From Salvelinus alpinus (lineage: Eukaryota; Chordata; Actinopteri; Salmoniformes; Salmonidae): 64,000 nt of DNA. Below are positions 1-9,032 of the stretch, piece by piece. The stretch's first letter is position 1, and every line of letters begins with the position of its first letter. The stretch spans positions 67,849,214 to 67,913,213 of the forward strand of contig NC_092093.1 of the NCBI RefSeq assembly GCF_045679555.1, in the 5' to 3' direction. The notes below the pieces were generated by a model, which ran no database searches, was not told the origin of the DNA, and saw only the letters and a list, made by a program, of their open reading frames with translations. The position numbers and the translations under genes were made by a program.

Positions 1-1290
1 AGTAAGACATGATGCAACCGCTCATATATGCTTTAAGAGCTACCCAGACAACAGTTGGGCATACTTCATCGGCTACATGTATTTCCGAAATCATGTCTGT
101 GTTGAGATATGAGGTAAACTCCTCATCTCAAAGTAACATTGTGTTGAATCGCCACGTCTTTGCTATTGGCATAGGAAGTTTGAGTTTAAGGTGAAGGACA
201 ATGAGCTGTGGTCCGGAATTATTCAAGGAAGGTATGTACATTCAGAAAAACAGTCAATTAAATAAAAGTGTGCAATTACAAAAGTAAATTCTTGAATATG
301 AGTTGTGAACGTGAGAGTAATAGGAGTATTGTCTTTCAGTCGGATGTTTCTATCTCCACAGTTCACACAGACCATCTCTTTGATGTTGTGGTTTAATACC
401 TTAGACATGTTAGGAAGAGGATATAGTTTAGTTGACGACTTCTCTAGAGTTGCATCCTGCGCACTTAAAATCCCCCCCTGCATATAATATTCCCGTTACA
501 TTGAGGTAGTTTTAGTACAAGGTCATTCATTAACTTTGGGCAATAACAACTCAGTAAAGTTACTTTCTTGTGCCAGGTTTCCTTTCACCATTATAAAAAC
601 ATCCATTTGCATCTGGAGTAATTTCTGTTGACTTAAATGGGACTTTATTATCAATGAGAATTGATACTCCTTGAGGAGCAGGTTGAGGAGAATGCCAGCC
701 CATCCCAAGCTCACCCAAATCTGGAAGATGTTTCTAATGGGATTGACCTTAACATAATTTAAGATCTAGGATTAAAGCTGTTGAACCTCCGGGCCATCTT
801 CTTATCTTGGTGTCCCTTGATTTATACTTATTTATAACAAATGACTGCGAGGCATCCGCGGTTCAACCCCAGAGCTCTAAATATGGAGGCGAGCCTCAGA
901 AAATGGACGGATAGGAGAGCCTACATCATTCAGCTGGAATGCTTTCAAAAATAGCTTCCATATTAAAAACAAGAGCAGTAATAGCAGCAGACACATGTGT
1001 CTGTGGAGACATGTGACGTGAGGGGGTTACAATAACACTCGAATGCGTGCGGTGTATGAGTGTGCGGGAAGTGCATGTTAAAACATCCTGGTTTTAACAG
1101 GATGAAACGCTTTCATAGACACAAATGGCTCTGACAAATAAGACTAGAAAAGGCTGGATGCTTTTCCTGTATCTGAGGAGAAGGCAAACACTTCCATGTT
1201 GATGTTTGCATTTCTGTCTGTAAACTCTTCCATGTATCATGACTCTACAGAGTGTAAATGCCCAGTGTATCTTTAAAACACAGACTGCTA
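1..1290. other. no gene recognised; dnajb6 intron or downstream sequence
   Basis: No exon with flanking splice signals and no repeat I can name was found. Short open frames here lack codon or domain support. Given that the dnajb6 frame is still open at 3843, this is most likely intronic. Confidence 0.6.
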
Positions 1291-1397
1291 CCCAAATGGC
1301 ACCATATTCCCAATAAAGCACACTACTTTTGACCAGGGCCTATGGGGTTTTGGGCAAAAGTAGTGCACTCTGTAGAGAATAGGGTGCCAGTTTGGAC
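1291..1397. mobile_element. palindromic MITE, TCCCAAATGG family, copy 1
   Basis: An imperfect inverted repeat. The left arm reads CCCAAATGGCACCATATTCC then GCACACTACTTTTGACCAGG; the right arm reads GCAAAAGTAGTGCACTCTGT then GAATAGGGTGCCAGTTTGG. Six further copies occur at 4839, 59225, 59729, 60147, 61309 and 62683, and a half copy at about 15473. No coding capacity. Confidence 0.8.
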
Positions 1398-1983
1398 ACA
1401 TACACAGACTGAGTGCAGAGGACAGCTGTTGCTGTTTACTCCCATGTTGGCAGTGTCCAGCATCAGACAGCATGTCCTCAATGCTTTCGGTAAGAGGACA
1501 GTCAATGCTAGGCTGATGGCACAGAACACCACTATGGTCCTGGCTCAGGTAGGTGTCCCTGTCTGCTCGTAAAACTTGAACCCAGAACATCCATGCTCTC
1601 CAGTCTGTGCTTGGAAAGCGACTCTAAAAGGATGCAATGGGGGTTCTACAGTTGAAACTAAAGCCTATGGCTATACAGTACCCAGCCTGTAGGCAGAGGT
1701 GTGGTTATTGTATGGCTGGCTGTCATTATGCCAGCTGGTGCTGGGGGTCTGTCGGTCAGTCTGTCCGCAGCAGCCTGGGATCCTGCTAAGACTAATAACA
1801 TACAGGAGGGGTCAACTGACTGCTAACATCTTGAGTCACACCCAGGCTACTACAAAGTTAGGCTAGACGGCACTGAGCACAATCATAAGAGTCAGGCTAC
1901 CCCACAGTTAGGCTAAAATGTATGGGTATGTGTGTATCTAATCAAGGGTCCATGCTACCTCACCTTCCCCTGATTCAGGACAT
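1398..1983. other. no gene or repeat recognised
   Basis: 586 bp of intronic sequence without splice-flanked exons or a repeat I can name. Two similar stretches containing GGCTA-C-CACAGTTAGGCTA and GGCTACTACAAAGTTAGGCTA at about 1845-1915 look like a diverged short tandem duplication. Confidence 0.5.
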
Positions 1984-2392
1984 TGTCACGATCGTCTTGC
2001 GGTGAGAGAGAGGACCAAGGCGCAGCGTGTTAAAAATACATCTTCTCTTTATTTAGAAGAAGAAAAAAACAAAACAAAACAACAAATAGACGAACGTGAA
2101 GCTATTAACGACTAAGTGCACACATGCAACATAGAACATAGACAATTACCCACAAAACCCAAATGCCTATGGCTGCCTTAAATATGGCTCTCAATCAGAG
2201 ACAATAAACCACAGCTGCCTCTAATTGAGAACCAATCTAGGCAGCCATAGACATACAAACACCTAGACAAGACACTGACCCATTAAACGTACAAACCCCT
2301 AGACAAACCAAAACACATACATTCCCCATGTCACACCCTGACCTAACTAACATAATAATGAAAACAAAGATAACTAAGGCCAGGGTGTGACA
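1984..2392. mobile_element. dispersed non-autonomous element with TGTCAC termini, inserted in Tc1 remnant
   Basis: The element starts TGTCACGATCG and ends CAGGGTGTGACA, giving short TGTCAC inverted ends, and is flanked on both sides by GACAT (1979-1983 and 2393-2397). An internal inverted pair, TGTCACACCCTGACC (about 2330) against GGCCAGGGTGTGACA at the end, is also visible. It contains A-rich tracts and no open frame. I recall the same sequence as a frequent salmonid repeat but cannot name its family. It sits against the truncated 3' end of the Tc1 copy at 2398. Confidence 0.6.
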
Positions 2393-2397
2393 GACAT

Positions 2398-3541
2398 GGG
2401 CATTAATATGGAGTTGGTCCCCCCTTTGCTGCTATAATAGCCTCCACTCTTCTGGGAAGGCTTTCCACTAGATGTTGGAACATTGCTGCGCAGACTTGCT
2501 TCCATTCAGCCACAAGAGGATTAGTGAGGTCGGGCACTGATGTTGGGCGATAAGGCCTGGCTCGCAGTCGGTGTTCCAATTCATCCCAAAGGTGTTCAAT
2601 GGGGTTGAGGTCAGGGCTCTGTGCAGGCAAATAAAGTTCTTCCATCCCAATCTCAACAAACCATTTCTGTATGGACCTCGCTTTGTGCATGGGGTCATTG
2701 TCATGCTGAAACAGGAAAGGGCCTTCCCCAAACTGTTGCCACAAAGTTGGAAGCACAGAATCGTCTAGAATGTCATTGTATGGTGTAGCTTTAAGATTTC
2801 TCTTCATTGGAACTAAGTGGTCTACCCCGAACCATGACAAACAGCCCCAGACCATTATTCCTTCTCCGCCAAACTGTACAGTTGGCACTATGCATTTGGT
2901 CAGGTAGCGTTCTCCTGGCATCTGTCAAACCCAGATCCGTCCGTCGGTCTGCCAGATGGTGAAGCATGATTCATCACTCCAGAGAACGCGTTTCCACTGC
3001 TCCAGAGTCCAATGGCGGCGAACTTTACGCCACTTAAGTGTACATGGTGAACTTAGGCTTGTGTGCGGCTGCTCGCCCATGGATGCCCATTTCATGAAGC
3101 TCCCGACGAACCGTTCCTGTGCTAACGTTGCTTCCAGAAGCAGTTTGGAACTCGGTAGTGAGTGTTGCAACAGAAGACAGACGATTTTTAAGAGCTACGC
3201 GCTTCAGCCTTCGCCGGTCCCATTCTTTGAGCTTGTGTGGCCAACCACTTTGCAGCTGAGCCGTTGTTGCCCCTAGAAGTTTCCATTTCACAATAACAGC
3301 ACTTACAGTTGACAGGGGCAGCTCTAGCAGGGCAGAAATTTTACAAACTAACTTGTTGGAAAGGTGGCATCCTATGATGTCACGGAGCTCTTCAGTATGG
3401 TCATTTACTGGCAATGTTTGTCTATGGAGATTGCATGGCTGTGTACTCGATTTTATACACTTGTCAGCAAAAGGTGTGGATGAAATAGCCGAATCCACTA
3501 ATTTGAAAGGGTGTCCACATACTTTTGTATATATTGTGTAT
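2398..3541 (-). pseudogene. Tc1-like transposon with broken transposase (copy A)
   Basis: A cut-and-paste DNA transposon of the Tc1/mariner superfamily. The minus strand encodes transposase in pieces. The N-terminal part (about 3470-3040) shows a helix-turn-helix segment and the stretch WPHKLKEWDRRRLKR. The middle part contains LWSDESCFTIW (first catalytic Asp). The C-terminal part, 2921-2403, contains [13 protein letters not shown] (second Asp) and [13 protein letters not shown] (third acidic residue). Frameshifts around 3040-3170 and 2921-2925 and the lack of one continuous frame make it a pseudogene. The 5' end retains an inverted-repeat tip (GGTGTCCACATACTTTTGTA, plus strand about 3510-3530), but the other tip is missing, so the 3' end is truncated at about 2398. 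Confidence 0.88.
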
Positions 3542-3630
3542 AGAACACTCAGGCAGAGCAGCAAACAGCCCAATCTCTCTTATCCAGCCAGCTAGGCTGA
3601 CCTAGATGTGTGCACAATTAGTAGCATGGC

Positions 3631-3735
3631 CACAGGGGTTTAAAACTGCAATTAGTTGTAGGCATCTGACAGCGAAAAGGTCAGGAATGTTCCAGGAATT
3701 AAAAAGCAGACCGCTTCGAGAAAGCGTTGATAAAC
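3631..3735. repeat. about 100-bp repeat, second copy at 27096-27183
   Basis: This stretch of dnajb6 intron shares CACAGGGGTTTA, ATTAGTTGT, ACAGCGAAAAGG, TTAAAAAGCAGA and AAGCGTTGATAAAC, in the same order and orientation, with 27096-27183. The second copy lacks two short segments. I do not recognise the family. Confidence 0.7.
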
Positions 3736-3811
3736 TTAATCTCAATGCCTGCTTCAGTAATTAAAGCCATAGTGAGGTCTCTTGCTCACACTCGCTCACT
3801 CTGGCCTCAGT

Positions 3812-3829
3812 GGGGGGGGGGGGGGGGGG
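3812..3829. repeat. G homopolymer, 18 bp
   Basis: Eighteen consecutive G on the plus strand, 7 bp beyond the splice donor of the dnajb6 exon at 3843 (hence C18 in the transcript orientation). Confidence 0.9.
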
Positions 3830-3842
3830 TGGAGAGACTTAC

Positions 3843-3953
3843 CGAAGAAATCTGCAAATGGATCTCGTTCCCCGAAGAATTCCCTGAAGACGTCTTCTGG
3901 ATTACGGAATGTGAACCCACCACCGAAGTGATCAGCGTTGTGATAATGCCCTC
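3843..3953 (-). CDS. dnajb6: dnajb6 fourth coding exon, G/F-rich region (last exon in window)
   Basis: This 111-bp exon encodes a segment starting [20 protein letters not shown] and ending [17 protein letters not shown]. The phenylalanine/glycine-rich [14 protein letters not shown] core is characteristic of DNAJB6 and its close relatives and governs client interaction. The acceptor is CTTCCAG (3960-3954) and the donor is GTAAGT (3842-3837). The frame is still open at the donor, so the serine-rich and C-terminal parts must lie left of position 1; I looked for them in 1-3842 and saw none. A run of 18 C (minus strand) sits 7 bp beyond the donor. DNAJB2 is the nearest alternative but usually has a different FRSPEEVFREFF stretch; synteny with ube3c favours dnajb6. 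Confidence 0.92.
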
Positions 3954-4370
3954 CTGGAAGAAAGAGACAGAATCATCAACTAATTTCCAACAAGAGTTAT
4001 TGAGAGATAGTAAAGCAACATATTCCTGGTCATACAAGCACACACGGCGATCTGAACATAGTTCAATTATTCAAGGGCACTATTACAGTAGCATGACACT
4101 TAGTTGACAGCTAATGCCTCGTAGTAATGGCTTAGCTGAAAGTCAGACACCCCCCCCAAAAAAAGAGGTTGGTATTGCCGTGTCAGATTTATGGTAAAAC
4201 ACTGAAGTTGACCCCATAGAGTTGTACATTAGTAGAAGAAAATACACTTCTCCTTGGCATGTTTGCTTTATGTGGCATTTCAGACATTGTGTCCTTTTAT
4301 ATTCATTTATAACCTCCATATCTCCTAGATAAGCCTATCAAGACATCAAAGAGTAATGTTCAATGTTTAC
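3954..4370. other. short dnajb6 intron, nothing else seen
   Basis: A 417-bp intron between the third and fourth coding exons. Its minus-strand 3' end has the pyrimidine tract expected before the CTTCCAG acceptor. No repeat recognised. Confidence 0.8.
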
Positions 4371-4436
4371 CTCCTCCCCCTCCGCTTCCTGTTAGGCCTT
4401 CTTTACCATATCGGTCATACAGGTTCCTCTTGTTTG
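4371..4436 (-). CDS. dnajb6: dnajb6 third coding exon, end of J domain and start of glycine-rich linker
   Basis: This 66-bp exon encodes NKRNLYDRYGKEGLTGSGGG. The KR.LYD.YGKEGL segment is helix IV of the J domain followed by the first glycines of the G/F-rich region. The acceptor is TTAG at 4440-4437 after a pyrimidine tract, and the donor is GTAAAC at 4370-4365, a weaker variant of GTAAGT. Phases (1 in, 1 out) join cleanly with the exons at 5858 and 3953. The introns on either side are 1,421 bp and 417 bp. Confidence 0.93.
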
Positions 4437-4838
4437 CTAATGAAAAGGAAAAAAGAAAAATAAGGAAAAGGGGGATTAAATGCTGGGAAGAGCCATAGTA
4501 AGAAATTGGAGGGTGCACGGTGCTGACAAGCCATGGGAGTTAGTGGACAGAGTGTCGCTGCCCAAGTTCATGCCCATTTCCATAAAAGTCCTAAATTACC
4601 ACCCCAGAACTTGATAGACAAAACGAGCCGAATGACAACAAGAGACTACTCAAAGGCTTGTACAAGAACCAGAAGAGGAAAGTCGATGTTGAAGTGCGTG
4701 TACTCCACAGCTCAAACAGCCCTGACATAACAATTACTGGCCTGGTTTTAGCTGCTGTTGCCAGTTGAACAGTATATAACAGGAACAACTAAATCAAGAC
4801 ATTACAGTTGTCTGTTGTGCTCTTGGGCCTATAAATGT

Positions 4839-4939
4839 GTCCCAAACAGCACCCTAGTCCCTATGTAGTGCACTACTTTTGACCAGAGCCCTGATCAAAA
4901 GTAGTGCACTACATAGTAACTAAGGTGCCATTTGGGACA
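4839..4939. mobile_element. palindromic MITE, TCCCAAATGG family, copy 2
   Basis: Almost perfect palindrome in a dnajb6 intron: GTCCCAAACAGCACCCTAGTCC, then TAGTGCACTACTTTTGACCA, and the reverse arm ATCAAAAGTAGTGCACTACA then AAGGTGCCATTTGGGAC. It would fold into a long hairpin in the transcript. Confidence 0.85.
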
Positions 4940-5297
4940 TACAACACCTCAAGTACATTTCATAATTGTTGGTCCTGAAACAGACAAAAAGGTCATTCTG
5001 GACAAACAAACAAGAGTGATGTATGTTCACTATCTGGCAGCAACACATCACTGATCATATGTTTGTGTGAAAAAAAATTGGTATTGGTGAAAACATCATG
5101 AAGACAGCTAGGGGCCGTACTTGCAAACATTAGAAAAAGTTTAAATTCAAGGTTAAGCATTGGCCAATTAAACATCGTAGATGTAGTGTCACATGATAGA
5201 ACACCGCATTGTAGCTAGTCCCATCAGAACCAGGCACACATTAGCCCTATGCTAACCTCACAAGGTGGCAGTGATTATTTACTGTAACAAAAACCTA

Positions 5298-5497
5298 ATT
5301 TATTTATTTATATTTAACTAGGCAAGTCAGTTAAGAACAAATTCTTATTTACAATGACGGCCTACTGGGGAATAGTGGGTTAACAACCTTGTTCAGGGGT
5401 AGAACGACAGATTTTTACCTTGTCAGCTCATGGAATCGATCCAGCAACCTTTCGGTTACTGTTACAAAGCTCTAACCAGAAGCTACCTGCCGCCCCT
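5298..5497 (-). mobile_element. HpaI-type tRNA-derived SINE
   Basis: Read on the minus strand it has a tRNA-like head (GGTTAGAGC resembling box A; GGTTGCTGGATCGATTCC resembling box B), a GTTAAC site in the body, and a tail TAAGAATTTGTTCTTAACTG then GACTTGCCTAGTTAAATATA. The tail matches the 3' end of the L2-type LINE at 42690-45360. The element lies in the intron between dnajb6 exons 5858 and 4436, on the gene's own strand. Confidence 0.85.
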
Positions 5498-5857
5498 TTT
5501 CAATCGCTCATCTTACTATCAAAGATCTTAAACTTTTGACACAAACTAATGGCATTTCTTAAAATAGGTCACCTCGGACACCAGAGGGATACATGTAATA
5601 CAATATGTATAGCAGAAAGACACCACTTATCACCACTACTGTGTGTACCTAGCTAGCATACATTTCTAGACACCAGATCATAACAAGTCGCAGTCACTCA
5701 TTATTATATTAGCAGCAAGCATTTCTCCATAAAATGTCTTGATATTTTTATTCTATTTTACAACCGGATTGGTATCCGTGAATCCGGACATGTGCGATAG
5801 CGTTTGATTTGATTTTAGCATTTAAACTGTCTTATGTGAGGGGGGGGGGGCTCTTAC

Positions 5858-5967
5858 CGTTTGACAGGACCTCATAGGCTTCTGAAAGCTCTTTGAACTT
5901 TCTCTCTGCGTCCTCCTTGTTGTCAGGGTTCTTGTCTGGATGCCACTTGAGTGCTAGCTTTCTGTAC
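5858..5967 (-). CDS. dnajb6: dnajb6 second coding exon, J-domain core with HPD motif
   Basis: This 110-bp exon encodes the heart of the J domain: [16 protein letters not shown], then a helix III stretch ending EAYEVLSNA. The invariant HPD tripeptide that stimulates Hsp70 ATPase is present. The acceptor is CTGTAG at 5973-5968 on the minus strand and the donor is GTAAGA at 5857-5852. Phase is 1 base in, 1 base out, and fits both neighbours. Two oddities flank it. A 1.17-kb hAT-like element starts only 36 bp upstream of the acceptor (at 6003), and a run of ten C (minus strand) lies just after the donor. The intron separating it from the first coding exon is about 13.4 kb and is mostly mobile-element sequence. 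Confidence 0.95.
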
Positions 5968-6002
5968 CTACAGTATGGCAGAAATACATGTACTCTACAT
6001 TA

Positions 6003-7170
6003 TAGTGCTGAGCGACTAGTGCTTTTTGAAATCGGTTCCATTATTAAAAAATGATCACGGTTTTCGATTTCGATCATTTGAAATGCACTATGTGGGTTGA
6101 ATGCTGTAACAGAATAAAAACTATTAATACATTTCCCAAGATGGTAACGACTGTCCATTACTGCTTATCACTTATTAACCATCAATTATTCACATTATTT
6201 TTCGAATTAAATCTTTCAGTTGTGTATATTACATTTGTTTTATCTGATGACTATTTTTTCATTCCAAGTCATCTCATCTCCATAGAGCTGGTGCCTATGC
6301 TGTCTGACAAAATCCCTATTTTGTAGTTCTTGAAAGAAAATAAAGGTATACTTTTATGACTGCTGAATACCAACTAGATCAGGGGAAAAAAGAAAAGAAA
6401 AGTCAGTCGGGTTCTCAACTGTTGAGAGTTAGAATACACAAGGTACAATTTACAAATTTGGTTGTGCATCAGCAGTCACTCAATTAGCCAATGTAGGCTA
6501 AAATGGTTTTAGATCGGTAAATTAGCTGGCTGCTAGACTATCTAAACTTGTAGTAACATGGTCGAATTACAGACCGGGTGGGGCCCATTGATCATCAGCT
6601 TTATTAAACTGCAAACATTTGCCTCCTATGGCCAAATGTGTAGAATTGGAGGAAATTAGCTGTAAAAACTGCACACTTCTCTACGCCCCATGGCAAAATG
6701 AGTAGAATTGCTTTAAAAAATTTGCTATAAAATTAAAAATTATTCTCTCCGCCCCTTGGCAAAGTGTGTACAATTGCAGCAAACTTGCTTTAAAAACAGG
6801 GGGGGTAATAGATGTGGCAACGCAGCTCATGATGAGTTTTGTTTTTTCTGTGGCCCCCACCCCCATCAAAGTTGCCCATCCCTGACTTAAATGTATTTTC
6901 AGGTAGAAATACAACAGCTGCTATCTTTATCACGATCACGCACTTTTCTCTCTTCCCGTAGTAGCGGTCGTAAAATAAACACAGACCGGGAAAGTAGATG
7001 CGCAATGAATTATGGTCATTGTAGTTAATTACAACGTTTTACGCGCTAAGCTATGTAGAATATTGGACTGTTAGAAACTACAACTCCCTACTACAATGTA
7101 ATTCAAATAATTGAACCGAAGTCGGCCAAAATGAAAAATAACCGAAATTTCAGTTAATCGCTCAGCACTA
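6003..7170. mobile_element. hAT-like non-autonomous element next to dnajb6 acceptor
   Basis: The left end reads TAGTGCTGAGCGACTAG and the right end TTAATCGCTCAGCACTA, an inverted pair. The flanking 8-mers CTACATTA and CCATATTA agree at six of eight positions, consistent with a decayed 8-bp hAT target duplication. There is no transposase frame. A further repeat with about three diverged units of GCCCC.TGGCAAA.TG.GTA.AATTG occupies about 6600-6800, and a hAT-type tip AAGTTGCCCATCCCTGACTT lies at about 6869-6888, so it carries its own nested fragment. Confidence 0.65.
6560..6888. repeat. nested fragment with diverged ~73-bp units and a hAT-type tip
   Basis: Three imperfect units, each carrying a CC.TGGC.AA.TG.GTA.AATTG core, spaced roughly 70 bp apart, followed by CCCCCACCCCCATCAAAGTTG and CCCATCCCTGACTT, the form of a hAT terminal repeat (CAGGGATGGG on the minus strand). 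The matching left tip is not seen. Confidence 0.5.
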
Positions 7171-7722
7171 CCATATTACATCATCATCTACACACAGAAA
7201 GATTCACATTGGTTATACACCTCAAAAAGCACAAGTAAGAGGTTTGACACCCACCATCTCAGATTGAATTTGTTTCCTGTTAGAAACAGATAAGATTAGC
7301 ATTCCTGCAACATTATTTTGTAAAATAAATTGATCTCTGAGAAATGAAGCTAATTGATTGCACACAAATTGGCTATTCTAAATTTATAGGATTCATATAA
7401 TATTCAATAAATATAGTACCCAACAGCCAATGAGTTAGACATGAGAAATCCAAATAAATTGTCAAAACCATCCAGACACGCCACGCCCACCCCACAAGAA
7501 TATAGTATCAATTCTCTATGTCTGACAAGTAGTATGGAGCTCCAGCTCGGAGTATTGGTCTTCATCCTATGTAATGAATTCCTAGTGAATTTGGTGGTGG
7601 GGGGTTCCTGTTCAGAGAAATTAGTCATTTAAATTGTTAGGTTTATGTCCCATTTTACATTCTGCTATTACCAGGTTGACCATTAGATGGTGTTGTTCCA
7701 GATGATTTATTTCTGGTTTCCT
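7171..7722. other. dnajb6 intron, nothing recognised
   Basis: About 550 bp of AT-rich intronic sequence without an exon or known repeat. Confidence 0.5.
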
Positions 7723-8072
7723 CAGTCTATGGACAAGGTATGACAGCAGTCCATGCATTGGTTTTGTTGTCCACTGTTTCAAATGCTAAAACTTTTCAGC
7801 ATTTGTGGCACACATCCACAAGTTAATGGTATCTATATTAGCATTTTCACTCATCATGTCCAAGTCATCGTAAAGCATCTAAAAATGTATTGTGCAACTC
7901 AATGACATTACCTATAGATGATTTGGATATGAAGCGAGGAAATGCTAATATAGGTACCATTGACATGCATTGCATTTGTGCCACAAATGCAAAAGAAAGT
8001 TAGCATTTGAATCAGTGGCCAGGTAAACAAAACCAAAGCATGGGTTGCTGTAATACCTTGTCCAAAAACTGC
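7723..8072. mobile_element. palindromic element with ~60-bp inverted arms
   Basis: The left arm begins GGACAAGGTATGACAGCAGT then CCATGCATTGGTTTTGTTG; the right arm ends AAACAAAACCAAAGCATGGG then TTGCTGTAATACCTTGTCC, its imperfect reverse complement. Further inner inverted matches (CAAATGCTAA / TTAGCATTTG; GCTAATATAGGTACCATT against AATGGTATCTATATTAGC) extend the fold. No coding frame. It abuts the L2 LINE fragment at 8078. Confidence 0.75.
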
Positions 8073-8077
8073 TTACA

Positions 8078-8790
8078 GGGTTGTTCTTCAAAAGTGCCTT
8101 CCTCACCATCTTAAATAAGCATGCCCCTTTCAAAACATGTAGAACTAAGAACAGATATAGCCCTTGGTTCACTCCAGACTTGACTGCCCTTGACCAGCAC
8201 AAAAACATCCTGTGGCACACTGCACTAGCTTCAAATAGTACCCGCGGTATGCAACTTTTCAGGGAAGTTAGGAACCGATATACACAGGCAGTTAGGAAAG
8301 CAAAGGCTAGCTTTTTCAAACAGAAATTTGCATCCTGCAGCTCTAACTCCAAAAAGTTTTGGGACACTGTAAAGTCCATGGAGAATAAGAGCAGCTCCTC
8401 TCTCTACGGCTGACCACGCTTTCCACCTGGCTACCCCAACCCCAACCCCAACCAACAGCTCTGCACCCCCCGCAGCTACTGGCCCAAGCCCCCCCCCCCC
8501 CCCCCCCTCACCCAAATACAGACAGCTGATGTCCTGAAAGCTGCAGAATCTAGATCCCTACAAATCAGCTGGGCTAGACAATCTGGACCCTCTCTTCCTA
8601 AAATTATCCGCCGCCATTGTCGCAACCCCTATTACTAGTCTGTTCAACCTCTCTTTCGTATCATCTGAGATTCCTAAAGATTGGAACATCACCCTCTTCA
8701 AAGGGGGAGACACTCTAGACCCAAACTGTTACAGACCTATATCCATCCTGCCCTGCCTTTCTAAAGTCTTCGAGAGCCAAGTGAACAAAC
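8078..8790 (+). pseudogene. L2-type LINE, 5' part of a split copy
   Basis: Translates in pieces to the reverse-transcriptase N-terminal region (AFLTILNKHAPF, FTPDLTALDQHKN, FFKQKFASCSSNSKKFWDTV), close to the better copy at 42690-45360. About 85 bp is deleted near 8400, and a C run occupies about 8488-8508. It stops at AAGTGAACAAACAAATC (8790), inside the codons equivalent to KVFESQVNKQI. The next residues ITDHLESHRTFSAMQ resume at about 13953, so one LINE was split by the 5.2-kb nested block between. Confidence 0.85.
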
Positions 8791-9032
8791 AAATCAAATT
8801 TTATTTGTCACATACACATGGTTAGCAGATGTTAATGCGAGTGTAGCGAAATGCTTGTGCTTCTAGTTCAGACCATGCAGTAATATCCAACGAGTAATCT
8901 AACCTAACAATTTCACAACAACTACCTTATACACACAAGTGTAAAGGAATGAAAAAGATTATGTACATTAAAAAAATATACGAATGAGTGATGGTATAGA
9001 ACGGCATAGGCAAGATGCAGTAGTTGGTATAG
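8791..9032 (-). mobile_element. Rex1-like LINE, 3' end piece (outer insert of the LINE nest)
   Basis: Read on the minus strand this is the 3' tail of a LINE ending in GACAAATAAAATTTGATTTG. From memory it belongs to the same element as 11272-13951. Between the two pieces the RLE-type LINE at 9033-11271 is flanked by GTATAG copies (9027-9032 and 11272-11277), which supports the split. Confidence 0.75.

Noticed and set aside
1..3842. Remaining dnajb6 exons (serine-rich region and C terminus)
   Set aside because: Both the frame and splice signals were searched for by eye on the minus strand and not found; they must lie outside the window.
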